A stretch of DNA of 36,741 bases from assembly GCA_035316025.1 (NCBI GenBank), contig DATFXL010000065.1, forward strand, positions 1 to 36,741, given 5' to 3'. Position numbers and translations under genes: made by a program. Below the pieces are notes generated by a model. It was not told the origin of the DNA. It ran no database searches and saw nothing but the letters and a program-made list of their open reading frames with translations. This DNA comes from JALZAA01 sp035316025. Lineage in GTDB: Bacteria > Actinomycetota > Acidimicrobiia > IMCC26256 > JACDBD01. This document shows, one piece after another, positions 19,043-27,525 of the stretch; position 1 is the first letter of the stretch; each line of letters begins with the position of its first letter.

Positions 19043-19329
19043 GACGGATGCTCCATCGTCGCCCACAAGCCGTGCGCGTGCAGCCGGGCGACGTCGGCTT
19101 CCGCTTTCTCGCGCGTCCCTTCCGACACTGCCGCCTTGCCCTCGTGGTGCACCTGCAGCATGAGTCGCGTCGCCTTGTCGCGCGAGTAGCCGAACAGCTT
19201 CTGGAACACGTAGACGACGTAGCTCATCAGGTTCACCGGGTCGTTCCAGACGATGACGATCCACGGGCGGTCGGTCCCGATCGCCTCATCGGTGAGCGGC
19301 TCCTCGACCTCGAGCGGTGCGGTGCTCAC
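19039..19329 (-). CDS. clpS: ATP-dependent Clp protease adaptor ClpS
   Basis: 96-residue ClpS, which delivers N-degron substrates to the Clp AAA+ unfoldase. VIVWNDPVNLMSYVVYVF holds the N-degron pocket residues, and TRLMLQVHHEGKAAV is the second signature. The flexible N-terminal tail (about 25 residues) that enters the unfoldase is present. The GTG at 19329 overlaps the nusB stop as GTGA, and its own stop overlaps the DUF2017 start the same way. Confidence 0.94.
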   Translation of the reverse strand: MSTAPLEVEEPLTDEAIGTDRPWIVIVWNDPVNLMSYVVYVFQKLFGYSRDKATRLMLQVHHEGKAAVSEGTREKAEADVARLHAHGLWATMEHPS

Positions 19330-19757
19330 GAGGCCGGCTCCCCGGGCGGCTCGCGCTGCTCCGGGTCCCGGCCGCGGAGGTCCTCGGCGATGCGGGCCAG
19401 CATCCCGTTCACGAACCGCCCCGAGTCCTTGGTCGAGTACTGCTTCGCCAGCTCGACGGCTTCGCTGATGACGACGCCCGTCGGCAGGTCCGGCTGCCAG
19501 CCGAGCTCGTAGCAACCGATACGGAGCACAGCGCGGTCGACGAGCGGCATACGCTCGAGCGCCCAGTGCTCCGACACCTTTCGCAGCACGGCGTCGATCT
19601 CGTCGCGATGAACCTCGACGCCCCGTACGACGTCCGCGGCGTACCCGTCGGGCGGCGCCGGCAGCGCCGCCAGCAGAGCGTCGGCGTCGAGGCCGCGGAC
19701 CTCGGCCTCGTAACAGAGGCTCAGGGCACGTTCCCGGGCCTCGCGTCGGGTGGGCAT
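19326..19757 (-). CDS. nusB: Transcription antitermination factor NusB
   Basis: 143-residue NusB, which with NusE (S10) binds boxA RNA and supports rRNA antitermination. It is all-helical, with the usual start TRREARERALSLCYEAE, the middle motif LVDRAVLRIGCYEL and the C-terminal ISEAVELAKQYSTKDSGRFV. The ATG at 19757 follows efp by 15 bases. The tail beyond about residue 130 is charged and low in complexity. Confidence 0.94.
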   Translation of the reverse strand: MPTRREARERALSLCYEAEVRGLDADALLAALPAPPDGYAADVVRGVEVHRDEIDAVLRKVSEHWALERMPLVDRAVLRIGCYELGWQPDLPTGVVISEAVELAKQYSTKDSGRFVNGMLARIAEDLRGRDPEQREPPGEPAS

Positions 19758-19772
19758 CGCCGCGCTCGCCCG

Positions 19773-20333
19773 TCACGCGCGGGCGAGGTACTCCCCCGTC
19801 CGGGTGTCGACCTTGATCTGCCCACCCGGCTCGACGAATAGCGGAACCTGGACCACCAGCCCGGTTTCCAGCGTCGCCGGCTTGCGGGCCCCTGAGACTC
19901 GGTCGCCCTGCACGCCGGGCTCGGTGTCGGTGACCGTGAGCTCCACGGCGGCCGGCAGCTCGATGCCGATGACGCGGTCCTGGTACGTGGGCAGGACGGC
20001 GGTGTCGCCCTCCTTGAGGTAGCGCACGGCCTGGCCGAGGTCGCCCGGGTCGACGTGCAGCTGCTCGTAGCTGTCGGTGTCCATGAACACGTACGCGTTG
20101 CCCTCTCGGTACAGGTACTGCATCTCTCGCTTGTCGATGACGGCGAGGGGCACCTTCTCGTCGGCACGGAAGGTCTTGTCGACGACGGATCCGCTCCGCA
20201 CGTTCTTGAGCTTCGTGCGGACGAACGCCCCGCCTTTCCCCGGCTTCACGTGCTGGAACTCGACCACGGTCACGAGGCCTTCGGGGAGGTCCAGCGCCAT
20301 GCCGTTCTTCAGGTCGTTGGTGGAGACACTCAC
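19773..20333 (-). CDS. efp: Translation elongation factor P
   Basis: 186-residue EF-P with three beta-barrel domains, which rescues ribosomes stalled at proline runs. The tip loop is KPGKGGAF with lysine at residue 33, the position modified in some bacteria. No epmA, ymfI or other modification gene is in the window. The C-terminal signature reads GLVVQVPLFVEPGGQIKVDT. The GTG at 20333 overlaps the pepQ stop as GTGA. pepQ next to efp is a very common bacterial pair. Confidence 0.96.
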   Translation of the reverse strand: MSVSTNDLKNGMALDLPEGLVTVVEFQHVKPGKGGAFVRTKLKNVRSGSVVDKTFRADEKVPLAVIDKREMQYLYREGNAYVFMDTDSYEQLHVDPGDLGQAVRYLKEGDTAVLPTYQDRVIGIELPAAVELTVTDTEPGVQGDRVSGARKPATLETGLVVQVPLFVEPGGQIKVDTRTGEYLARA

Positions 20334-21439
20334 AGCAGGAAGTCCTTGGGAAATCGGGTGAGGACCTCGGCGCCGTCGTCGGTGACGACCACTGTGTCCT
20401 CGATGCGCACGCCCCCGGTACCGCGGAGGTAGACGCCGGGCTCGACGGTCACGACGTAGCCGGAGGCCAACGTATCACGGGCCGTCGCCGCGACACGCGG
20501 GGCCTCGTGGATCTCGAGACCGACGCCGTGGCCGGTGCCGTGGACGAACGCATCGCCCCAACCGGCCGCTTCGATCACATCGCGGCACGCCTTGTCGACC
20601 GCCGCGCAGTCCGCGCTCGCCTTGACAACCCGCCGGCCCGACTGCTGCGCGTCGCGCACGACGTCGAACATGCGGCGCACCTCCGGCCCCGGGTCTCCGA
20701 CGCTGAGCGTGCGCGTCATGTCGGAGCAGTACCCATCGACGAGGCAGCCGAAGTCGATGACCACCGGCTCACGCGTCTCGATCGGGCGGCTGGACGGACG
20801 GGCATGGGGCTTCGCCCCGTTCGGTCCCGAGGCGACGATCGTGTCGAAGCTCGTCCCCGTCGCGCCGCGGTCGCGCATCTCGAGCTCGAGCCATAGGGCG
20901 ACGTCCCGTTCGGTCGGACGCCCGGCGAGGCGGGGCGCGACCACGCCGAGGGCGTCGTCGGCGATGGCGCACGCCGCTTGGATGCGTGCGACCTCGGCCG
21001 GGTCTTTCACGCGGCGCAGATCCTCCACGAGGTGCTCGGTCGCCACCAGCTCGGCACCTGCGAACCAATCGGCGGCGAACGCGCGCTGCTGCGCCCACGT
21101 GACGCCGTGGGCTTCGAGCCCGAGCCGCCGGTACGCCACGGCGGCGTCTCGCATCACGTCTCGCTGGCCCGCCTGCGACGTCCGGACCTCGATCCGCGCG
21201 GGGACGTCTGCCGCACCCAGCTGGTCGACGGCCTGCTCGGCATAGCGGCCGTCGGTGACGAAGACCATGTCGTGCGGGCCGACGAGGACGATCGCCGCAC
21301 TGCCCGTGAAGCCGGTGAGGTATCTGACGTTGGGCAGGCGCGTCACCAGCAGCGCGTCGATGGTCGCCGAGCCGAAGCGATCCCGCAGCCGGCCGGCGCG
21401 CCCGGCGACGTCCATCAGCGGCAGCTGGGTGACCGTCAT
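20330..21439 (-). CDS. pepQ: Xaa-Pro peptidase, M24 family
   Basis: 369-residue metallopeptidase of the creatinase/aminopeptidase P group, which cleaves next to proline. The N-terminal creatinase-like domain (ALLVTRLPNVRYLTGFTGS) is followed by the pita-bread catalytic domain. The five metal ligands are present: D229 and D240 (VIDFGCLVDGYCSDMTRT), H304 (GTGHGVGLEIHE), E333 (TVEPGVY) and E347. The ATG at 21439 has GGAGG ten bases upstream. A GTG at 21445 forms a GTGA overlap with aroQ and would add two residues. Dipeptidase versus aminopeptidase specificity cannot be told from sequence. Confidence 0.93.
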   Translation of the reverse strand: MTVTQLPLMDVAGRAGRLRDRFGSATIDALLVTRLPNVRYLTGFTGSAAIVLVGPHDMVFVTDGRYAEQAVDQLGAADVPARIEVRTSQAGQRDVMRDAAVAYRRLGLEAHGVTWAQQRAFAADWFAGAELVATEHLVEDLRRVKDPAEVARIQAACAIADDALGVVAPRLAGRPTERDVALWLELEMRDRGATGTSFDTIVASGPNGAKPHARPSSRPIETREPVVIDFGCLVDGYCSDMTRTLSVGDPGPEVRRMFDVVRDAQQSGRRVVKASADCAAVDKACRDVIEAAGWGDAFVHGTGHGVGLEIHEAPRVAATARDTLASGYVVTVEPGVYLRGTGGVRIEDTVVVTDDGAEVLTRFPKDFLL

Positions 21440-21441
21440 GC

Positions 21442-21885
21442 TCACCCGGCCTCCTTCAGCAGCGCCACTGCCGCCTCGAGCGCCAGGCGGTACCCGTGCC
21501 GGCCGAACCCGGCGACGGTCCCGGTCACGACGGGAGCCACGACCGACGTACGCCGCCACGGTTCCCGCGCCGACGGATTGGACAGGTGGAGCTCGATCTT
21601 CACCCCGTCGAACGCAGCGAGTGCGTCGGCAATCGCGTACGAGTAGTGCGTGAAAGCAGCGGGGTTGATCACGATCGCCGCGCACCTACCGCGCGCGCCC
21701 TGGATCGCGTCGACGATGTCCCCCTCGTGGTTCGATTGGGTGTGGTCGAGGACGTGCCCGTTCGCCTCGGCGACGACGCGCGCGTCGGCGATGAGGTCGT
21801 CGAGCGTGTCGCGGCCGTAGACGTCTGGCTCGCGATCTCCGAGCAGGTTCAGATTCGGACCTGAGACGAGCAGAATCGACGGCAT
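21442..21885 (-). CDS. aroQ: Type II 3-dehydroquinate dehydratase
   Basis: 147-residue dodecameric-type dehydroquinase, the third step of the shikimate pathway. GPNLNLLG and the nearby catalytic Tyr (VYGRDTL, residue 23) open the protein. QSNHEGDIVD, INPAAFTHYSYAIADAL and ELHLSN form the active site. The length is normal for the family. It starts 6 bases after the aroB stop with only a weak ribosome site, so it is probably translated by coupling. Confidence 0.96.
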   Translation of the reverse strand: MPSILLVSGPNLNLLGDREPDVYGRDTLDDLIADARVVAEANGHVLDHTQSNHEGDIVDAIQGARGRCAAIVINPAAFTHYSYAIADALAAFDGVKIELHLSNPSAREPWRRTSVVAPVVTGTVAGFGRHGYRLALEAAVALLKEAG

Positions 21886-21891
21886 TGTCGG

Positions 21892-22971
21892 TCAGCTTTC
21901 CACGCCCACCGCTTCGAACGCGCGCTCCAGCGCGCGCCGCGGTGGGTCCTCGACCCGCTCGAGTCCGGCCGGGCCGGGAAGCACGAACGTCAGGCCGCCC
22001 TTGGCCTTCTTGTCGCGCCGCATCAGCTCGATGAGCTTCGGACGATCGAGATCGCCGCGCACGCCCGTGGGCAAGTCGAGCGCGGCGACGATGACCCGGT
22101 GCCGTTCGCCGGTCGCGGCGTCGACGCGCCCAGCCGCCGCCGCCAGCGCGCCGGCGAAGACGAGCCCGACGCCCACCGCTTCGCCGTGCAACAGGTCGTC
22201 GTAGCCGGCGTACGCCTCGAGGGCGTGCGCGAAGGTGTGGCCGTAGTTCAGAATCGCCCGCAGCCCCGTCCGCTCCTCGGGATCACGGGCGACGACCTCG
22301 GCCTTGAGCTCGACGCAACGCGCGACGAGGTCGGTGAGGACCCCGGGATCACGCATACGGATGCGGTCGGCGTCCTCCTCGAGCACGTGACTCAGCGAAT
22401 CGTCCCCGCTCAGCAGCGAGATGAGCGCGTACTTCGCCACCTCGCCGAGCCCGGCGCGGTACTCGCGCACGGCAAGGGTGGTGAGCGTGTCGACATCGGC
22501 GACGACGGCGGCCGGTTGATGGAACGCTCCCACCAAGTTCTTGCCTTCGGGCAGGTTCACGCCCGTCTTGCCGCCGACGGCGGCGTCGATCTGCGCAAGG
22601 AGGGTCGTCGGCACCTGCACGACGTCGACGCCCCGGTGGTACACGGCGGCCGTGAATCCCGCCACGTCGCCGACCACTCCCCCGCCGAGCGCGACGATCA
22701 CATCGTCCCGCAGCAGCCCCCACGACGCGAGCTCGCGTCCGAGCCGCTCGACCGTGCCGAGCGTCTTCGCCGGCTCGCCGTCGCCGATGACGAACAGCTC
22801 GGAGTTACCCAGACCGACGCGGGCGCGGGTCACGTAGTGCTCGGCGACAGCCGCCTGGCTCACGATCGCCACGCGGCGGCGGGATCCGAGCAGCCGGCCG
22901 AGCTCGCGCAGTGCGTGCGGGCCGACCAAGACGTCGTAGGGCGGATCGACCCGGACGGTGATGCGCCTCAT
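21892..22971 (-). CDS. aroB: 3-dehydroquinate synthase
   Basis: 359-residue NAD- and metal-dependent AroB, which makes dehydroquinate from DAHP. GGGVVGDVAGF is the NAD-binding signature. PTTLLAQIDAAVGGKTGVN follows, then the metal-binding GLGEVAKYALI and the histidine in NYGHTFAHALE. The ATG at 22971 overlaps aroK as ATGA. The frame stays open upstream into aroK, but that part is not family sequence. Confidence 0.96.
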   Translation of the reverse strand: MRRITVRVDPPYDVLVGPHALRELGRLLGSRRRVAIVSQAAVAEHYVTRARVGLGNSELFVIGDGEPAKTLGTVERLGRELASWGLLRDDVIVALGGGVVGDVAGFTAAVYHRGVDVVQVPTTLLAQIDAAVGGKTGVNLPEGKNLVGAFHQPAAVVADVDTLTTLAVREYRAGLGEVAKYALISLLSGDDSLSHVLEEDADRIRMRDPGVLTDLVARCVELKAEVVARDPEERTGLRAILNYGHTFAHALEAYAGYDDLLHGEAVGVGLVFAGALAAAAGRVDAATGERHRVIVAALDLPTGVRGDLDRPKLIELMRRDKKAKGGLTFVLPGPAGLERVEDPPRRALERAFEAVGVES

Positions 22972-23492
22972 CGCGGGTACACCTCGAGCACGGCGTCGAC
23001 GACTTGCGAAACCGGCAGGCCGTCGGTATCGACCAGCGCGTCGGCAGCGGCCTCGTATGCGGCGGCGCGCACGACGGCCAGTCGCTCGAGCGTGGCGGTG
23101 CCGCGCCCCTCGAGAAGAGGGCGCTCGGTGCCGTCTTTGACGCGAGCCATGAGCGTCGCCGGGTCGGCCTGGAGCCACACGACGAACCCGGTCCGCTGCA
23201 GGCGGCGACGGTTGTCGCCGTCGAGCACGGCGCCGCCACCGCATGCGATGACGGCCGGCGTGGGCGTGGCGCACGCCTCCTCCACCGCCCGGCGCTCGAG
23301 CTGGCGGAAGCTTGATTCGCCCTGCTGTGTGAACACGTCGCGCACCGACATGCCCGTGTTGGCCTCGACGACGTCGTCGGTGTCGACGAATGGACGCGCG
23401 AGGCGCGTGGCGCACGCGGCGCCGACGGTCGTCTTGCCCGCGCCCATGAGCCCGACGAGGACGAGGTGCCGGCGCGAGCCGTCGTCAATCAT
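22968..23492 (-). CDS. aroK: Shikimate kinase
   Basis: 174-residue P-loop kinase, which phosphorylates shikimate. Walker A GLMGAGKTT is at 14-22. DTDD supplies the shikimate/Mg aspartates. GESSFRQLE and CGGGAVLD match the substrate-binding arginine and glycine-rich motifs. ERPLLEG is in the lid region. The ATG at 23492 overlaps the aroC stop as ATGA, and its own stop overlaps aroB the same way. Confidence 0.95.
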   Translation of the reverse strand: MIDDGSRRHLVLVGLMGAGKTTVGAACATRLARPFVDTDDVVEANTGMSVRDVFTQQGESSFRQLERRAVEEACATPTPAVIACGGGAVLDGDNRRRLQRTGFVVWLQADPATLMARVKDGTERPLLEGRGTATLERLAVVRAAAYEAAADALVDTDGLPVSQVVDAVLEVYPR

Positions 23493-24649
23493 GTTTCGCG
23501 CAGCGCGGCGAGGTACCCGGCATGATTGCGCAGGAGCTCGTCGAGCGAGTCTCCGCCGAACTTGCGCAGCGCTTCCGACGCGAGGACCAGAGCCACCATC
23601 GTCTCGGCGACGACGCCGGACGCGGGCAGCGCCGTGACGTCGGTGCGCTCCTTGAACGAGACCGTTTCCTCCTTCGTCTCGACGTCCACTGTGCGGAGCA
23701 CGGGCCGGTTCAGTGTCGACAGCGGCTTCATCCCGACACGCGAGACGAGCAAGCCCCCTGTGGTCATCCCGCCCTCGACGCCGCCGGCGCGGCTCGTCGC
23801 CCGCTCGTAGCGCTCGTCGTCCTCGCTCCACAGGATTTCGTCGTGCGCCTCACTACCCCGGCGGGCGACACCGGCGAACCCGTCACCGAACTCGACGCCC
23901 TTCATGGCCTGGATGCTCATCAGCGCCTGGGCGATCAGCCCGTCGACGCGCCGGTCCCAGTGCACGTGCGATCCGAGCCCGGGCGGGACGCCGTACCCGA
24001 GCACCTCGACCACGCCGCCCAGCGAGTCGCCCGCCTTGGCCGCCGCCTCGACCTCGGCGATCATCGCCGCCTCGGCGTTGGGATCGAAGCAGCGCACCGG
24101 CGACTCGTCGACCCGCGGGAGGTCCGCCGGTGTGGGCCGGCGATCCTCCTCCACGCGCACCGTCCCCAGCTGAATGACGTGGCTGACCACATCGGTCCCG
24201 AGGTGCGACAAGAGCGCCTTGGCCAGGGAGCCGGCGGCGACACGCGCCGCTGTCTCGCGCGCGCTTGCCCGCTCGAGGACGTTGCGGGCGTCGTCGAAGC
24301 CGTACTTCTGCATTCCGACGAGATCGGCGTGGCCGGGACGCGGTTGGTGCAACGGTTTCTCGGTGGCGCCCGGCGCGGGTGACATCTCTTCCTGCCACTT
24401 CGGCCATTCGGTGTTGTGGATCACGAGCGAGACCGGGGACCCGAGCGTGCGCCCGTGACGGACACCGCCGGTGAACTCGACGTCGTCACGCTCGAAGCGC
24501 ATGCGCGGGCCGCGTCCGAAGCCGAGACGGCGTCGCGCGAGCTCGGCCGCGATCTCGTCGATCGTGATCGGAAGCCCGGCGGGAAGTCCCTCGACCACGA
24601 CCGCGAGGGCCGGGCCGTGCGACTCTCCCGCCGTCAGGAAGCGAAGCAC
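23489..24649 (-). CDS. aroC: Chorismate synthase
   Basis: 386-residue FMN-dependent chorismate synthase, the last common step to aromatic amino acids. It begins RFLTAGESHGPALAVVVEG, the family signature. GRGPRMRFERDDVEFTGGV and ERASARETAARVAAG are the other hallmarks. The C-terminal TDVTALPASGVVAE is complete. The GTG at 24649 has GGAGG four to five bases upstream. The 65-base gap to the prepilin peptidase gene has no clear promoter. Confidence 0.96.
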   Translation of the reverse strand: MLRFLTAGESHGPALAVVVEGLPAGLPITIDEIAAELARRRLGFGRGPRMRFERDDVEFTGGVRHGRTLGSPVSLVIHNTEWPKWQEEMSPAPGATEKPLHQPRPGHADLVGMQKYGFDDARNVLERASARETAARVAAGSLAKALLSHLGTDVVSHVIQLGTVRVEEDRRPTPADLPRVDESPVRCFDPNAEAAMIAEVEAAAKAGDSLGGVVEVLGYGVPPGLGSHVHWDRRVDGLIAQALMSIQAMKGVEFGDGFAGVARRGSEAHDEILWSEDDERYERATSRAGGVEGGMTTGGLLVSRVGMKPLSTLNRPVLRTVDVETKEETVSFKERTDVTALPASGVVAETMVALVLASEALRKFGGDSLDELLRNHAGYLAALRET

Positions 24650-24714
24650 TGTTCCTCCGTTTTCGCTGCTCAGCGTACCGGTCGGCGATTCGGCGACCAG
24701 GGAAGTTGCGACCG

Positions 24715-25395
24715 TCAACCGCGGTGCCAGCGCAACATCACGTCGCCCCACAGCAGGACGACGAGCGTCCCGAACGCCAGGAACGGCCCGAACGGCAGGT
24801 GGTCCTTCCGGCCGCGGTGACGAACCACGATCAACGCGAGCCCGACCACCGCCCCGGCGAGGAACCCGCAGAACAACCCGAGCACGAGCTCGCTCCAACC
24901 GAGCCAACCGAGGACGAGCCCCAGTACGAACGCCAGCTTCACGTCACCGAAGCCCATGCTGCGCGGGGACAAGAGATGCAGCACCCCGAGCGCCACCAGC
25001 GCGACCACCCCGCCGAGAAGGGCGCGCCCGAAGGCGCCCCAGGCGCCGTCGCCTACCGCGGCGACGGCGAGCAGGGCGAGCGTGGAGATGGCGAGCGGGT
25101 AAACGATCCGGTTCGGCAACAGGAACTGCTCGAAGTCGATGACCGACAGCGCGATCAGTCCCGCCGTCACGGCGAGGAAGGCGGGCAGCACCCAGGAGTC
25201 GTCGTATCGAAGGGCGAGGCACACGAACATGGCGACCGTCAGACCGATCAGCACGCCGGCGCGGGTCGAACGAAGGTCCCTCCGGTTCCACAACGTCAGC
25301 GACTCCCGCCGATGCGCCTGCTCGACGACCACCTCGAGGCCGAGCCCGACCACCAGGCCGGCGACGGCGCACGCCGCCACGACCGCCGCCGTCAC
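24715..25395 (-). CDS. Prepilin peptidase (A24 family), peptidase domain only
   Basis: 226-residue, strongly hydrophobic protein with about six membrane segments. The two catalytic aspartates of type IV prepilin peptidases are present: D87 in VIDFEQFLLPN and D151 in GFGDVKLA (GxGD motif). The N-terminal cysteine-bearing methyltransferase domain of full-length PilD/GspO is absent, so only processing, not methylation, is predicted. The GTG at 25395 starts at the first hydrophobic segment, 25 bases after aroE. No pilin or pilus-assembly gene is in this window, so its substrates lie elsewhere. Confidence 0.88.
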   Translation of the reverse strand: MTAAVVAACAVAGLVVGLGLEVVVEQAHRRESLTLWNRRDLRSTRAGVLIGLTVAMFVCLALRYDDSWVLPAFLAVTAGLIALSVIDFEQFLLPNRIVYPLAISTLALLAVAAVGDGAWGAFGRALLGGVVALVALGVLHLLSPRSMGFGDVKLAFVLGLVLGWLGWSELVLGLFCGFLAGAVVGLALIVVRHRGRKDHLPFGPFLAFGTLVVLLWGDVMLRWHRG

Positions 25396-25420
25396 GTCTC
25401 GGCGGAGGCCACGGCCCGCA

Positions 25421-26248
25421 TCACTTCGAGCGGGCCGACGCCGCCGCCCGCATGACGTCGAGCGGTGGCGCGATGCCGGTCCATAGCGCGAAGGAAAGCG
25501 CGCCTTGGTGCACGAGCATGCCCAGCCCGCCGGCGACACGCAGCCCGCGGGCGCGCGCCGCCACCAACAACGGCGTGTCGGCCGGGTACACGGTGTCGAA
25601 CACGAACTGGCCTTCGTGGAGACGCGACGGGTCGAACGGCGGCGCCTCGCCCCCCATGCCCAGCGGAGTGGCGTTGACGATCACGTCGAACTGCTCGACG
25701 GCGACGTCGCCCCAGGAGGCTGCGACGCCGTCGGGCGCGAGCGCGGCGGCGCCACGGGCGGCGGCGGGTCGCCGTGCTGCAACGGTCACGGCGGCCCCGG
25801 CGCGACCGAGGGCGTGGACGATCGCGCGCCCGACGCCGCCCGCGCCGAGCACAAGAGTGTCCTTCCCCGCGACCGTGACGCCCTCGTCGTCGAGTGCGCG
25901 CAAGAAGCCGTCGCCATCTGTCGAGTGACCGACGATCGCGCCGTCCGAGTCCACGACCGTGTTCACGCTGCCGAGGGCGGCGGCGTCAAGTGCGAGGCGG
26001 TCGCACGCCGAAGCCGCGTCGGCCTTGTGCGGCATCGTGACGTTGAGACCAGCGAGACCCAGCGAGGGCACGGCGCGCGTCGCCGCCGCGCCCTCGCCGC
26101 GGGGAACCGGGAAGGCCACGTACACCCAGTCGAGGCCGAGCGAGGCAAACGCGGCGTTGTGCATCGCCGGCGAGCGCGAGTGGTCGACGGGATCGCCGAT
26201 TACGCCGACGACCCGTGTCGATCCCGAGATTTCACGCCGCTCGTTCAC
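25421..26248 (-). CDS. aroE: Shikimate dehydrogenase
   Basis: 275-residue NADP-linked AroE. The substrate-binding serines are S24 and S26 in DHSRSPAMHN, the catalytic lysine is K75 in NVTMPHK, and N96 and D111 complete the site. The nucleotide fold begins at GAGGVGRA near 135. The C-terminal GLGMLVHQGALSF is typical of the family. The GTG at 26248 overlaps the mltG stop as GTGA. It opens the shikimate block. Confidence 0.95.
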   Translation of the reverse strand: MNERREISGSTRVVGVIGDPVDHSRSPAMHNAAFASLGLDWVYVAFPVPRGEGAAATRAVPSLGLAGLNVTMPHKADAASACDRLALDAAALGSVNTVVDSDGAIVGHSTDGDGFLRALDDEGVTVAGKDTLVLGAGGVGRAIVHALGRAGAAVTVAARRPAAARGAAALAPDGVAASWGDVAVEQFDVIVNATPLGMGGEAPPFDPSRLHEGQFVFDTVYPADTPLLVAARARGLRVAGGLGMLVHQGALSFALWTGIAPPLDVMRAAASARSK

Positions 26249-27525
26249 AACAGGCCCTTTTTGCGGGCCTCCTCGACGTTCCGCTCGTGCTCCTCTTGCG
26301 TGGTCGCGAACGCGTGCTTCCCGTTCTTGTCGATGAGCACGTAGTAGAGGTAGGGCTCGGGCGCCGGGCGCTGCGCGGCCACCAACGACTTCACGGTCAC
26401 GTTCGAGATCGGCGTCGGGGGCAGGCCCGCGACTTTGTACGTGTTGTACGGGGAGTCGATCGCGAGGTCGGCGGACGTCGGCGACTGAGTGCATCCGCCC
26501 TTCGCGAAGCACACCGTGGCATCGATCTGCAGCGGGCGTCCCGACGCGAGGCGGTTGTGGATCACCGCCGAGATGAGTGGACGATCCTCGTCGAGCTTCG
26601 CCTCCCGCTCGATCAGCGACGCGGCGACGATCGTCTGGTACGGGCTCATCCCGGCCGCGTTGGAACCCGACAGGCCGATCTCGTCGGCCTTCCGGTCGAA
26701 CGTCGACACGAGCCGGGTGAGGATCTGCTGGTCGGTCTCGTTCTTCGTCACGAAGTAGGTGTCGGGGTACAAGAGCCCCTCGAGCGTCGTGACATCCGCC
26801 GGTTGGTACTTGGAGCGCACCGCGCCCGACTGCGCGAGTTGCAGGAACGCGTCGCGGGTGTGTCCCTTCAGCGCACCGACGCGATCGGCGATTTCGCTCA
26901 CCGTGAGCCCGGGCGGGAGCACGAGGCGGAAGTCGGCGTTCTTGGCCGGTCCCGACTTGAGCGTGTTGACCGCGTCACGGACGCCGAGGTTCTCGCGCAT
27001 CGTGTAGTGGCCGGGCTCGAACGGCCCCGCGCGGGTGACACCGACGTAGATCTGGAACGCCTGCGACGAGCCGATGACACCCTTGTCGGACAGCAGGTCG
27101 CCGATCTTCGCGACGCCGGTGTGGCGGGGAATGTCGATGCCGACCCGCTTGCCTGCGCCTCCCGGCGGGTTCAGCTCGTAGAGGAACCATGCGCCCACGC
27201 CCAGGACGAGGACGATGGGGACGAGGACGATCCCGAGGGCCAGGAACGTGCGCCGGCGACGGCGCCGCCCGTGCGTGCCGTCGGTGGGCGCGACGTGACC
27301 ATCGCCGAAGTCGTCGGCGTCGTCTGGTTCCCCGAGGTCGTCGTCGCGATGATCCCCCAGGTCGTCGTCGTCGTCGTCCGGTTCCCCGACGTCGTCGGCG
27401 TCGTGGTGTTCCCCGAGGTTGTCGGGCTCCTCCGTCAGCGGCGCCGGGGCGGGGTGGGTCGTGCGTCTCGATCTCACCCCTCGGAGACGGTCGAAGTCGT
27501 CGACATCGTTGTCGTCGCTCGTCAC
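26245..27525 (-). CDS. mltG: Endolytic transglycosylase MltG
   Basis: 426-residue inner-membrane murein transglycosylase, thought to cut nascent glycan strands and set their length. Residues 1-92 are cytoplasmic and very unusual: an acidic repeat-like stretch (about 35-77) followed by a basic cluster GRRRRRR. One membrane helix covers about 93-116. The YceG catalytic domain follows, with ASLIEREA holding the catalytic glutamate and YNTYKVAGLPPTPISN near the end. The GTG at 27525 overlaps ruvX as GTGA. mltG after ruvX is the usual actinobacterial order. Confidence 0.94.
   Translation of the reverse strand: MTSDDNDVDDFDRLRGVRSRRTTHPAPAPLTEEPDNLGEHHDADDVGEPDDDDDDLGDHRDDDLGEPDDADDFGDGHVAPTDGTHGRRRRRRTFLALGIVLVPIVLVLGVGAWFLYELNPPGGAGKRVGIDIPRHTGVAKIGDLLSDKGVIGSSQAFQIYVGVTRAGPFEPGHYTMRENLGVRDAVNTLKSGPAKNADFRLVLPPGLTVSEIADRVGALKGHTRDAFLQLAQSGAVRSKYQPADVTTLEGLLYPDTYFVTKNETDQQILTRLVSTFDRKADEIGLSGSNAAGMSPYQTIVAASLIEREAKLDEDRPLISAVIHNRLASGRPLQIDATVCFAKGGCTQSPTSADLAIDSPYNTYKVAGLPPTPISNVTVKSLVAAQRPAPEPYLYYVLIDKNGKHAFATTQEEHERNVEEARKKGLL
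27295..27423 (-). repeat. Degenerate GAC/GAT-rich repeat encoding an acidic linker in MltG
   Basis: Imperfect repeats built on the units DDLGEPDD, DDLGDHRD and DDVGEPDD encode roughly residues 35-77 of MltG, including a run of six aspartates. On the plus strand they appear as repeated gtcgtc blocks. Such slippage-prone tracts tend to vary in length between strains. Confidence 0.7.

Noticed and set aside
24650..24714. TTGACG in the gap before aroC as a promoter
   Set aside because: No acceptable -10 lies 16-18 bases downstream.
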